Origin: Shinisaurus crocodilurus
Taxonomy: Eukaryota > Chordata > Lepidosauria > Squamata > Shinisauridae
Reading direction: 5' to 3'
Length of the DNA stretch: 64,000 nt
Assembly (NCBI GenBank): GCA_021292165.1
Contig: CM037879.1
Span: 111,840,359 to 111,904,358, forward strand
Under the pieces are notes generated by a model. That model was not told where the DNA came from. It did no database searches and saw only the letters and a program-made list of their open reading frames with translations. Position 1 is the first letter of the stretch. The number at the start of each line of letters is the position of its first letter. This document shows positions 54,655 to 64,000 of this stretch, piece by piece. Position numbers and translations under genes: made by a program.

Positions 54655-56305
54655 AAAGGTTAGAATTTGCAGGGAGAGACTGAGCTGCAGGGAGAGACTG
54701 GGTAAGGGGATCAGGGCGGTGGTGAATGCCTCCCTCGAGGAGGGAGTGATGCCACCAGCCCTTAAGGAGGCAGTAATAAGACCGCTTCTGAAGAAGACCT
54801 CCTTGGATCCCCAAGATCTGAACAACTTCCACCCAGTCTCCAATTTGCAATTTCTGGGCAAGGTGATTGAGCGAGTGGTGGGGGCTCAGTTGAAGGCACA
54901 CTTGGATGAAGCCGATTATTTAGATCCATGCCAGTCAGGCTTCAGGTCTGGAAATGGGACGGAGACGGCCTTGGTCGCCTTGGTGGATGATATGAGGAGG
55001 GCTTTGGATAGGGGTGAATGCTCCTTTCTAGTCCTCCTCAATCTCTCAATGGCTTTTGATACCATTGATCACGGTATCCTCCTGGACCGCCTGGAGGGGT
55101 TGGGCATAGGAGGCACTGTATTGCAGTGGTTCCAGTCCTTCCTCTCTGGAAGGTACCAGAGGGTAGTTCTTAGGGAGGAGGCTTCGGACCCTCAGCTGCT
55201 CACTTGTGGGGTGCCGCAGGGTTCCATCCTCTCCCCAATGTTATTTAACATCTACCGAAAGCCGCTGGGAGCTATCATCAGGAGGTTTGGGGTGCAGTGT
55301 CATCAGTATGCGGATGACACGCAGCTCTACCTCTCTTTCAAGTCCTCACCAAGGTTGGCTGTTGAGACCCTGTCCAAGTGCCTGGAGTCAGTGGCTGGCT
55401 GGATGGGAAGGAACATGCTGAAGCTGAACCCCGACAACACCAAGGTACTTCTGGTGGGGGACAAGGGGAGGCTAGGGGATGTTGACCTGGTGCTGAATGC
55501 GGTACATCTACCCCTGAAGGACCAGGTCCGCAGCTTGGGGGTCATTCTAGACTCCCAGCTGTCCATGGAGGCTCAGGTGTCAGCTGTGAGCCGGGCGGCG
55601 CTGTATCAACTCCATCTGATACGGCAGCTGCGCCCCTACCTTCCTAATCATCTGCTCCCATCGGTGGTTCATGCCTTGGTCTCCTCTCAGCTACACTACT
55701 GTAATGCGCTCTACATGGGGTTACCCTTGAAGACAGTTCGGAAGCTACAGCTAGTACAGAACGCGGCGGCTCACCTGATTAAAGGCAGCTGGCGGCAGGA
55801 TCACATCACGCCAGTGCTCAAGGAGCTGCACTGGCTACCAGTTGCTTGCCGAGCCGAATTCAAGGTGTTGGTTTTGACCTTTAAAACCCTATACGGCTCC
55901 GGTCCAGTTTATCTCAAGGAGCGTCTCCAGCAACACCAAGTAGGCCGCTCAATGAGATCTGCCACAGACAGCCTTCTCCTTGTCCCTTCAGCCAGGGCAG
56001 CTAGACTGGTGGGGACTAGGAAGAGGGCCTTTTCTGTGGCGGCCCCCATACTGTGGAACTCCCTCCCTAGTGACATCCGCCATGCCCCCTCTCTGTTGAG
56101 CTTCCGCCGCTCACTAAAAACATGGTTATTCAGGCAGGAATATGGGGTGGGTTAAGATTTTAAAAGTTATACTGTTTTATACTGTTTTAAATGTATTTTA
56201 TATCATGTATTTTAAATGTATTTTATCATGTTGTACATTGCCCAGAGTGGCCGGTTTGCCGGCCAGATGGGCGATTCAGAAATACAACAAATAAATAAAT
56301 AAATT
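54655..56305 (+). mobile_element. L2-clade LINE, 5' truncated, RT frame open
   Basis: The element begins inside the N-terminal part of the RT region and runs through its stop at 56153-56155. It continues into a 3' UTR ending 'ccggccagatgggcgattca' then (AAAT)n at 56290-56305. The endonuclease is missing. It is GC-rich against AT-rich flanks. A 16-bp word TGCAGGGAGAGACTG occurs twice at the left edge (54668-54698). Its tail resembles that of the SINEs in this window, which probably depend on related L2 elements. Confidence 0.93.
54719..56155 (+). CDS. L2-type reverse transcriptase, uninterrupted 478-codon frame
   Basis: RT motifs in order: PPALKEAVIRPLLKK (residues about 14-28), NNFHPVSNLQFLGKVIERVV (35-54), GFRSGNGTETALVALVDDM (near 75-93), SMAFDTIDHGILL (near 110), GVPQGSILSPMLFNIY (near 164) and HQYADDTQLYLS with catalytic YADD at 55307-55318. 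The C-terminal region has LNPDNTKVLLVG, NAAAHLIKG, LHWLPVACRAEFK and LPSDIRHAPSLLSFRRSLKTWLF typical of L2. The first position is GTG in an upstream-open frame; no genuine start exists because the element is truncated. Two positions look off-consensus: LLNLSMAFD where LLDLSxAFD is usual, so the first catalytic aspartate is replaced by asparagine, and NIYRKPLG. It probably lacks activity and a promoter. Confidence 0.9.
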   Translation: MVNASLEEGVMPPALKEAVIRPLLKKTSLDPQDLNNFHPVSNLQFLGKVIERVVGAQLKAHLDEADYLDPCQSGFRSGNGTETALVALVDDMRRALDRGECSFLVLLNLSMAFDTIDHGILLDRLEGLGIGGTVLQWFQSFLSGRYQRVVLREEASDPQLLTCGVPQGSILSPMLFNIYRKPLGAIIRRFGVQCHQYADDTQLYLSFKSSPRLAVETLSKCLESVAGWMGRNMLKLNPDNTKVLLVGDKGRLGDVDLVLNAVHLPLKDQVRSLGVILDSQLSMEAQVSAVSRAALYQLHLIRQLRPYLPNHLLPSVVHALVSSQLHYCNALYMGLPLKTVRKLQLVQNAAAHLIKGSWRQDHITPVLKELHWLPVACRAEFKVLVLTFKTLYGSGPVYLKERLQQHQVGRSMRSATDSLLLVPSARAARLVGTRKRAFSVAAPILWNSLPSDIRHAPSLLSFRRSLKTWLFRQEYGVG

Positions 56306-56587
56306 TTCCCCTAGTACTTGCAACCAAATGTTGCATTCAGCAGAATAATTAATTGAATCAAATTCCCATTAATACTCCCTATTAAAGCTAATGCTTTTCT
56401 AGTGGCATATGCCTGCTCAAATATCTTGGCAGTATTATTATGTCTATTCAAAATTCCCTAATAAGCCCTCTCATTTTTAATTGAATAGCCATTCTGCAGA
56501 TCATACCCTTAAATGTATGTATTTTGGTAATTATTTTGATGGAGTTTTCCTGCTGGAGTTAGATTCCGTAAAAGAAGCAACACATAG
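56306..56587. other. Unassigned stretch
   Basis: No recognised gene or repeat. Confidence 0.4.
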
Positions 56588-57167
56588 TAGTAGTAGTAGG
56601 CGATCACTCGTGACCGAGTAAGATTTTCTTCCAGGATAAAATTACAAAAAGAAAATTATAAGAGGAGGAAATTCTAAAAAAAATTGTGTAGACTCTAAGA
56701 ATGGGTCCATAAGTGACTGTGGAGGCCAATTCTGGATCCACTCACCTTCCCACAGTGAGGACAAAGGTTACCAGATGGAAGATGGTCCTGTAAAGGATTC
56801 GTTTGACATGCTTTTCGCTTAGCACATTTCTCCATTTCACCTTGCACTCGGGCTTCTTCAAAGTCCATGGAACCTTTGTGAAAGGCCAACCTCCATTTAG
56901 ATCGTTCATGGGCCAGAGCTTCCCAGTTTTCGATGTTTATATTGCATTTTTTTAGATTAGTCTTAAGAACATATTTAAACCTCTTATACTGACCACCGAT
57001 ATTCTGCTTTCCATCCTTGAGTTGGGAATAAAGTAACTGCTTTGGGAGACGGCAGTCAGACATTCGAACAACATGACCGGTCCATTGAAGTTGGCATTGA
57101 AGAGTCATTTTTTCAACGCTAGTAGTCTTTGCTTCTTCTAGTACACTGACATTTGTTCGCCTATCTT
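56588..57167 (-). mobile_element. LINE C-terminal fragment with zinc-finger-like end (copy B)
   Basis: Minus-strand 137-residue frame (57108-56695) closely matches copy A at 29616-30029: LQWTGHVVRM, PKQLLYSQLKDGK, WEALAHERSKWR and CPHC...HSHLWTH. One finger position reads HLWTHS instead of HLRTHR. The 3' end 'tactcggtcacgagtgatcg' is followed by (CTA)n on the minus strand. Homology with copy A ends at 'cgcctatcttccca' near 57170. Confidence 0.75.
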
Positions 57168-57899
57168 CCCATATAAAGTCATATTAGCACATTTTGTGTA
57201 AGCTTTGCTCCTCTTCCTGCTGCATTTTCAGACACTGTGTGAAAGCTCACTATATGGGCAGGGACTTCACAACATAATTCGATTCAGCCTCGTAGTGGGG
57301 CATCTGTACAGCAGCACTGCCAGGTGTTTGCATCATTTCCAAAAGAGATATGAGCCACCCTAGACTACTAAGAGCTTTAATGCCCGATATCCTCACCATA
57401 TAAATTAATATACCATTAACTATTCTGCTAGGGTTTTTTCTCTCTCCTTTGAGCAATATCTCAAAATGTTGTAACATTTTAAAAAATGCATTTAACTCTC
57501 AGACAATTATTTCTTCTATCTCATAAGAGTGCATTGTAGATTAAGTGTGGCCGCTGCTTGCTCTGCTAGGCATGCATTAATGTACCGGGGGATCTCTAAT
57601 TTATTCATGCCTATTCTGCCAGTCAAGGAAACAGTGCTGGGAAGGTACATTGCTCTCTATTGCCATGTTCAGGAACAGCAAACAAATCTTCTCTTAACTA
57701 GCCCCTTATAATCCAGCCCTTTACTTATTTGGGGCATTGTTTATATTGTGTTCTAATACATGTCGCCCTCCATTTTAAACCAGATACATGCCCTTTTCAT
57801 TCAAGCCCATAATTAGGACAGTGGCATTGGAGGAGGAGGAATAGACTGCATAATGAAGGAGACACCTGAATTTATGTTTTAAATTCATGTACATTGTTA
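57168..57899. other. Unassigned stretch
   Basis: No recognised gene or repeat. Confidence 0.4.
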
Positions 57900-58300
57900 A
57901 AACGCATCAAAGGGTTGGAACGAGATTTAGAGCTGGTAGCAGCAGACTTCCCTGCCCACCCTTCCCCACAGCAGCCACCCCAGGCCCTAGAAAATGCCAC
58001 ACAGAGAGTCAGGGGGACTCTGCTGGATGGGATAGGCTGTGGTGTAGGGGGATGAGAGGGGATCCCCAAAAATCAGACAGAGGCACCTTCTGTAAACAGA
58101 GTTCTGTTCATGGAAGGTGCCTCCACCTGATTTTGGGGGATCCCCCATCACCCCGATAACAGCCTTCTCCCTTCAGCAGGGTCTTCTGACATTCTGTGCA
58201 GCATTTTGGGAGGCTGGAGGGGTTGCCATGGGGAGGAGAGGTGGGGGAATCCATTTCCACCAACCATGTTGTACATGCTTAAACCTGGATCTAACCCAGA
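57900..58300. repeat. Probable DNA-transposon remnant with long central hairpin
   Basis: The hairpin 58047-58155 pairs 'gatccccaaaaatcag' and 'aggcaccttc' with 'gaaggtgcct' and 'ctgattttgggggatc'; the stem is about 40 pairs with small bulges and a 20-base loop. The flanks ('ccctgcccacccttccccac' and 'tgggggaatccatttcc') recall the palindromic-core MITEs but do not align well. Confidence 0.5.
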
Positions 58301-58767
58301 GTCTTCACACTGCTTAAGCAGCAGCATAGTGATCACTTTAAATAGAACCATAGGAGCAGCCTCCCTGCAGCTGCATTCTAAGCAGCTGCCACTGGAGCTG
58401 CCACCTTTTGTTGTTTTATATGGTACTTGCCCTGCTCCTCAGAGTTTAACTGCAGCCTGACAAGCAGAAATGCAGGAGAAACTTCCTCCCTCCACACTTT
58501 ATTGCCATGTCAAGAAAAGCCTCCGCTAGTTAAATCCTGTGTGACACGCTGCTGCTAAAGGCACAGAAACATGGCCATTAAAATTTTAAAAAATGTTACA
58601 TGCGATTTAGGATGGCCACATGTCCTACACTGCAGAGGATAGTCCTCTATTTGAAGGTGTCTTCTACTTGAACGGCTGTCCTATCCAAGTCCAGTTTAAA
58701 GATAAGGAATCATTAAAAGGGAGAGCAGGGAGGGGCCTTGAAGTTGCCCATCAACAGCCCCTGGACA
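58301..58767. other. Unassigned stretch
   Basis: No recognised gene or repeat. Confidence 0.4.
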
Positions 58768-58923
58768 CAGGACCGGTGCAAGGCAGTTTGGTACCCTAGG
58801 CAAGATCAGATATTTAGTGCCCCCCTTCCCACTTGAGAGCGCTGTATTTTTCCCCTAAGGCGTTTATGGTGCCTCCTTTAGCCCTGCGCCCTAGGCAGCT
58901 GCCTAATGGTAGCACTGGCCCTG
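58768..58923. mobile_element. hAT MITE, CAGGRCCGGTGC type, 156 bp
   Basis: Left end CAGGACCGGTGCAAGGCAG, right end 'taatggtagcactggccctg'. The perfect 8-bp duplication CCTGGACA flanks it (58760-58767, 58924-58931). The interior has 'taccctaggcaag' facing 'gcgccctaggca'. Non-coding. Confidence 0.92.
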
Positions 58924-59190
58924 CCTGGACAGCAGAGTGAGCAGGCACACAGCTCACCTGGTCAGTCTACCCCACTATGGTGAGATATATTGAATTTCTA
59001 TTTAAATTATAGGAATTACTTCTCAGTTTACAACTATACATATACAGTAGCATATGCAAATTTTATGCAAATCCATCTTTGTGTGTATGCGTGTGATGTA
59101 TTTCTTCTTCTTGGCAATGCATAACTGTCCAGCCTAGCCACAGTTTGTGTATCAGATCCTAGTCTATCATCTAACAAATATAGGGCAGTA

Positions 59191-59325
59191 TTCCACGGGA
59201 TACAACCGCTAATATAAATTACATTGCTCTAGCACAACGCCAGTAGCATTACCTGATGCACCAATTTCTCCAGGACATTGGCATGCCAGCTAATGCTATT
59301 AGTGTTGCACTAGAGTAGTTGAAAA
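59191..59325. mobile_element. Palindromic element related to 49012
   Basis: Begins 'gggcagtattccacgggata', close to the start of the 49012 element. 'ctctagcacaacgccagtag' faces 'ctattagtgttgcactagag', forming an inverted repeat of about 25 bp. The far end is lost. Confidence 0.55.
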
Positions 59326-59384
59326 AAGGCTATTTCTAGGAGTAAAAGCAAAATATGGGGAGAAGGACTTGCCTTCTTCCTATA

Positions 59385-59445
59385 TCTATAGAACTATCTT
59401 CTATAGTTCTATAGAACTGATATAGTTCTATCAGTTCCAGTGATA
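59385..59445. repeat. Cluster of ATAGTTCTAT/ATAGAACTAT words
   Basis: The word and its complement alternate four times in 60 bp ('ctatagaactatcttctata', 'gttctatagaactgatatag'), so several alternative hairpins can form. Confidence 0.75.
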
Positions 59446-61146
59446 TTGGTTCGACTATTTCTACTGCAGATTTTATTTTCAGTAATGATTTATTTTATGG
59501 ATGCTGCTCTGTGATGCTGTGTCTTAAGGTAATCTCATTCTAGTCACCCACAGAAAGCTAATATGATGGCATGAATATAGCACTCTCCCATTTATTGTAT
59601 GAGACCACTGAGAAAAAAATATGACTTTGTGGGCCTTCCTCCAAAAGTATGGCAATGGGGCAATAAGCAAATCCTTCACTACAACATGAGTATTTTGTGT
59701 ATATCATTAACAGGACTATAAAGGAAGCAAGGACAAGGACCTGATTTACTGTGCAACAATAAGACTACATTTTTGCCTCTCAGAATAACATGAGATTTCT
59801 GAACTGCATTATTAAATTGCCACTCAACTCCACACCAGCATTACAACACAGGCAGCTTGAACTACTTAAGCATGCCCGATTGCTGTAACACTATTAACTG
59901 TGAAATACAGATGCAACATACTTTTCCATAGTACTTCTTGGGTCAAGTACCAATACATATTACAGAGCTGCCTAAGGCAAGTATTGTTAAAGCTGTCATT
60001 AAAGGCCTCCAAAAATCTTAACAGTGCTATTGAAAATATTTCTAAATCCTCTTACCTCATATAACAAATCCCACTGTTGTTTAAGTCTGATGTTTTGTAA
60101 ATTTGATACTACATACCACTTGCAAGAAAAGGATTAGAGCAAAGAGTCACAGTACATAAATCAATGAAATGGAATAAAAATAAAAGGTGATGTGTACCTT
60201 GTATACAATGTAAGAATGTAAAATTGTAGGACTTCTTCCCTCAATATATATAAACCATCAATGATCTAGAGATGTGCATATAAAGAATTTCTGCAAAGAC
60301 TCGCATAAAATCTTTTGTATATTTATTGTTTTCTTTAAAAAAAAGTTTTTATTGCTGATCCTGAGCATTGCACATAGGATAGATTATAAATATGAAATAA
60401 ATATTTATTTATCAGTATTTGAAAGCACATGACATCTGCCACCTCTTGTAGTCCATTGTCATGTGAGTGCCATGCAGAAGGGGAAAAAGTGAGTTGAACA
60501 AGGCAGCAGATGCCTTGGGTTATTTTAAATAATTTAATCATGTGACTAATTGGTCTCTGCTGGGTTTCTGTGGTAACTGCTTCCTAAGTGCTGATGGCAA
60601 TTGTGTTAAATGTAGCTTGGAAACAGCACGTAGGGTGTAGTGCCTTCTAGAGAGCACAGGGAATCCATACAGCTGGGGCTTGGAAGGTACTCCTGCAGAG
60701 GCATCGATTATCAAACATCAAAATGTTTACAGCTGTGGCTGTGCAGTTTTTCTTGGCTTCCAGTAAAATGGATTTTGCATCAGCTTCATAGAGGTTGTGG
60801 GCAGAATTACTCTGTCCTATACCCTCTTTCACATCCCTGTGTTTATTTGAATTTCAGGCATAGCTAAAAGACACACACAGTACACAAATAACACATACTG
60901 AGATGGAATGGCCAGCACTTGCATTGCTGTTTATATTAAGCTTGGGCTAATTAATTATTCTGACTTGCTCAACATAAGTAGAGTATCTTATTTATAGTTC
61001 TACGAGTGACACTAGCAAGGTATCAGTTCCTCCTGTGATTCATTGGAGGGAAACACCAGTTCTATCAGTCTTGTTATTTTAATCGTTATTGAGTAGATTG
61101 GGTGGGTGGTCAGTCAGTTTTCAGAATGATCTCCTGGAAATAGATC
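59446..61146. other. Repeat-poor unassigned stretch
   Basis: No recognised gene or repeat over 1.7 kb. Confidence 0.4.
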
Positions 61147-61434
61147 AGGGGAGGGTAACCTGTGACACTCCTGATGTTGGCTTGTATCCAATGGAGTCAT
61201 TCCACTAGAAGCAAAGCTTCTACTGCTTGTAGAACCCCTGTTTTCATTGTTTTGTAAGTATCAGATCCAATACTTTGATTCTAGTTGTGTAAGCTGTTGT
61301 ACAAGTGATCTCACAGCCATTGCAAAAGTGGTTGCACAAGTTGTTGAATAATTATGACTTCACTGGGTTAGGTGTTGCTTGCACTAGTTGTGCTAGTTGT
61401 TCCACTAGAACTTGCACAACTGCTAAAGGAACAC
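61147..61434. mobile_element. hAT end fragment abutting a 'tatccaatgg' element
   Basis: 61147-61182 ('caggggagggtaacctgtga') is one end of a CAGGGGTGGGCAACC-type hAT with no partner. From about 61187 'tatccaatggagtcattcc' recalls the 49012 element, followed by repeated 'ttgcacaa' and 'actagtt' words. Both are decayed. Confidence 0.4.
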
Positions 61435-61453
61435 CACCACCACCACCACCACC
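61435..61453. repeat. (CAC)n microsatellite
   Basis: About six CAC units. Confidence 0.85.
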
Positions 61454-62321
61454 TGCACAGTAAAAAAAAATTCTGCTAGCCATTACTAAATGAAGCAAAA
61501 TGACTTTAAAATATTTCCTCCTGTGGGATATATCCAGGGCTGTGAAGCTTTGATTAACACCTGTGCAGAGAAATAAAACAATGCTCACTTTTGCTCTGTA
61601 AAAGAAAGAGCAGGAGGACCCAGATGCATAAGAGTATGCATTTCTTATGAAATAAAAATAATTCACACAGAAGTCCTTTAAAATGGTTCTGACTTCCTTT
61701 GTCTACAATAATCTACTTGGTTTACATTTTAGTTTGCAAGAATCACAATCTTGCAAACTTTAGCTAATATTGAAATAATGTATTGCTTGTTTGTTTGCCT
61801 TATGAATTGAAATTAAATTGTCATGAATAAAGACCCAAATCCTCAGTGGGACTCTTCATAGGTGATTGGAAATTTGAAGTTTAAGGTACAGTTAGCAACC
61901 TTGGTTGAAACAGAATCCTACCTGTGATCATCATTAATAATACAATAATGATGGATGGGTGAAAAACTTTCAAGAGTAATCTTTGGAATAACTTCAATAT
62001 TACAAAGAACAAAACTGTTTAGCGGCAGTGCCTTAAATCCTATCTAAATAAATGTTGAAATCTGCTAAAAAATAATCTCTAAGCAGCTTCAGGAAGCTTG
62101 CTCTCCCTTCTTACCAGAAAGAATTATCTGCTTCAACTGCCAGTTGCGCAGGAACTGCAGAACTGGGGGGAAAGCACACTACGACCCCATCCATCAGCAG
62201 AGGACTAAGGGCCACTGAGTTGTGTATGTGTGGATCTGTTTGTTTGTTATATTATTACAATCTGCTGTAAACTACATTGATGATCTTTTGATTGAAAGGC
62301 AGTGTGTCAATTTTCAAAATA
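61454..62321. other. Unassigned AT-rich stretch
   Basis: No recognised gene or repeat. Confidence 0.4.
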
Positions 62322-62566
62322 AATACAATAGGTTGTCTCCGACTAACTCTTTCTGCTGACAGAGCAGCTTCCGTCAGCAGACCGGAGAGGGAGTCAATTC
62401 CACCTAACCCCTGCAGTCCCTACACACCCTCAAAATCTGTTCAGTGGGTTGGGGAACACTCTGGAGCAGATTTGGGGGGCGCAAGAGGCTGCAGGGGGAG
62501 GACAGGAATGGAAAGTACCTTTGCACAAGTAGAAGTTTGCTTGCATGACATTGGATTTCACTAAAT
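62322..62566. mobile_element. Palindromic-core MITE (family of 41815 and 44869)
   Basis: Core 'aaaatctgttcagtgggttg' faces 'cactctggagcagatttggg', and the right end 'catgacattggatttcac' matches the left end of the family read backwards. The left end is indistinct. Confidence 0.55.
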
Positions 62567-62809
62567 GGTCTTTTTAAATGTACAAGACTAGATAATAATT
62601 TACTGTTTACCAATTAATAATTGTATGGCAAACTATTTTTTATACCTAATCCTATGTCTAACCCTTTCCTTGTCACTTCTAAACTGCTAACGTTTAATCT
62701 GTGATAAAAGTAGGAAAAATATTACATAAAAAGAGAGGGGAAACTGTATGGAGTTATTTACCATATGTATTATTTGGCAACTCCCCTTCTTCCTTGGAAG
62801 TAACATGGC

Positions 62810-63290
62810 TGCAATCCTATACACACTTAGAATCATAGGGTAGAGTTGGAAGGGGCCTTAAAGCCATCAAGTCCAACACCCTGCTCAATGCAGGAATCCA
62901 AGTCAAAGCATCCCTGACAGATGGCTGTCCAGTTGCATCTTGAATGCCTCCAGTGTGGGAGAGCCCACTACTTCCCTAGGAAATTGGTTCCATTGTCCTA
63001 TTGTCCTAAAAGTCAGGAAGTTTTTCCTGATGTTCAGCCGGAATCTGGCTTCCTGTAACTTGAACCCATTATTCCATGTCCTGCACTGTACGATGGTCGA
63101 GAAGAGATCCTGGCCCTCCTCTGTGTGACAACCTTTCGTGTACTTGAAGAGTGCTATCATATCTTCCCTCAGTCTTCTCTTCTGAAGGCTAAACATGCCC
63201 AGTTCCTTCAGTCTCTCCTTGTTTATTTAACAGTAAGTCCTATTAAACACAGTGAGACTTACTTCTAAGTGAATATGCAAAGTACAGACT
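62810..63290. repeat. TGCAATCC-type MITE split by a CR1 insertion
   Basis: The left half ('ggctgcaatcctatacacac', 62808-62831) and right half ('cagtaagtcctattaaacac', 'acttacttctaagtgaatat', about 63229-63280) are one MITE. CR1 sequence 62832-63220 lies between them. Confidence 0.75.
62832..63220 (-). mobile_element. CR1 LINE 3' fragment, antisense
   Basis: The minus strand encodes [20 protein letters not shown]... ending HLSGML (63196-62903), then the CR1 3' end. A 97-codon frame survives. It is 5' truncated at the sequence for ERLKELGMF. Closely related to 26534-27318 but with more differences than the 28573 copy. Confidence 0.9.
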
Positions 63291-63301
63291 GTGTTTTCAT
63301 C

Positions 63302-63560
63302 ACAATTTATTTATTTATTTATTTTTATTTATTATATTTATACCCCGCCTTTTTTCCTGCAAGGGACCCAAGGCGACTTACATAATCCTCCTCCTCCTCC
63401 TCTCCATTTTATCCTCACAACAACCCTGTGAGGTAGGTGAGGCTGAGAGTCAGTGACTGGCCCAAAGTCACCCAGTGAGTTTCATGGCAGAGTGGGGACT
63501 AGAACCCGGATCTCCCGAGTCCCAGACCAACACTCTCACCACTACGCCACACACTACGCC
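63302..63560 (-). mobile_element. tRNA-type SINE with L2-like tail, nearly full length
   Basis: On the minus strand the head 'tggcgtagtggtgagagtgt' (A-box) and 'gatccgggttctagtcccc' (B-box) resemble a tRNA promoter. The body is 'ttgggccagtcactgactct' and 'cctacctcacagggttgttg', and the tail 'gtcgccttgggtcccttgc', 'ggcggggtataaatataata' plus (TAAA)n. Transcribed by polymerase III and mobilised by a LINE with the same tail. Confidence 0.85.
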
Positions 63561-63660
63561 AAATGTGTGGTCTCCATTCTAAGGCTCAAGACTTCAAGGC
63601 AACAACTCTGAAGGACTTCGAGCAGCTGCACAATACCTTCTAATTGCTAGTGCTAGGAGC

Positions 63661-63695
63661 TTTCCATCTGGAAGCACCCTGCTTCCAGATGGAAA
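63661..63695. repeat. Perfect 16-bp hairpin followed by triple repeat
   Basis: TTTCCATCTGGAAGCA and its exact complement flank a CCC loop. Immediately after, 'gaaatggtgcat' is repeated three times (63691-63731). Confidence 0.85.
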
Positions 63696-63869
63696 TGGTG
63701 CATGGAAATGGTGCATTTAGAAATGGTGCATATATGTACTGCCATCAGTTCTTCCCATGTATAGAGTTGCCATCTCCCAAATGACAAAAGGCTCTTATAC
63801 CTTTAAGGCTATACTCTTATGCACAATTGCCTAGGAGTCCATCCCATAGAAATAGAAATAGAAATTAGG

Positions 63870-64000
63870 TGAATTATTTTTATTTATTATATTTATAATC
63901 CACCTTTTTTCCTGCAATGAACCCAAGGCAGCTTACATAAACCTCCTCCTCCTCTCCATTTTATCCTCACAACAACCCTGTGAGGTAGGTTAGGCTGAGA
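63870..64000 (-). mobile_element. tRNA-type SINE, cut by window end
   Basis: The antisense tail 'tttatttattatatttataa', 'tccaccttttttcctgcaat' and body 'atcctcacaacaaccctgtg' match the 63302 copy. The head lies beyond base 64000. Confidence 0.8.

Noticed and set aside
63302..63560. Functional tRNA gene on the minus strand
   Set aside because: A- and B-box-like words are present but no cloverleaf closes, and the head continues into a SINE body and LINE-type tail.
1..64000. Endogenous retrovirus or LTR element
   Set aside because: I looked for paired TG...CA long terminal repeats and gag/pol/env traces and found none. All RT sequences seen belong to non-LTR LINEs.

Overview
This is vertebrate nuclear DNA, most likely from a squamate reptile. 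No host protein-coding gene can be supported. The call rests on the repeat mix: CR1 and L2 LINEs, an L1/Tx1-like LINE, tRNA-derived SINEs with L2-like tails, many short hAT elements with 8-bp target duplications, and abundant (CA)n, (GT)n and (CT)n microsatellites. Base composition is AT-rich apart from a few GC-rich transposon interiors. The species cannot be fixed from the sequence alone.

Layout. 1-3250: mostly unassigned, with a TA microsatellite and one copy of an unnamed repeat. 3255-7520: an L1/Tx1-like LINE whose reverse transcriptase is split by a 1.9-kb GC-rich hAT element carrying a minisatellite and duplicated hairpin modules. 7567-18460: repeat-poor, AT-rich DNA with SINE/MIR remnants and short palindromic repeats. 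18467-21937: short hAT elements, a CR1-like element broken by two insertions, and a CR1 RT fragment. 21938-23105: an unnamed repeat and a SINE. 23768-29256: a nearly complete CR1 (ORF1 esterase end, endonuclease, RT, 3' tail), an hAT element, then a second 3' copy of the same CR1. 29537-30115 and 56588-57167: two copies of another LINE C-terminus ending in a zinc-finger-like motif. 33136-33290: a 5S rRNA/CR1 chimera that looks like a SINE. 34190-36672: decayed DNA transposons and an old CR1. 37240-43860: antisense L2 remnants and palindromic elements. 44816-53420: nested DNA transposons, including two hAT copies with shared ends and different interiors. 54655-56305: an L2 element with an uninterrupted reverse-transcriptase reading frame. 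57900-64000: palindromic elements, an hAT MITE, a CR1 nested in a MITE, and SINE copies running off the end.

How the parts relate. The window reads as layered insertions. LINEs (CR1, L2) supply replication machinery that the SINEs and 5S chimera probably borrow through matching 3' tails. Non-autonomous DNA transposons repeatedly landed in older repeats, so nesting gives a relative age order. The most interesting items are the split L1 RT with its unusual hAT cargo, the 5S-CR1 chimera, the heterogeneous hAT pair, the duplicated and inverted segment at 46.3-47.7 kb, and the open L2 RT. All family names come from pattern recognition without database searches.
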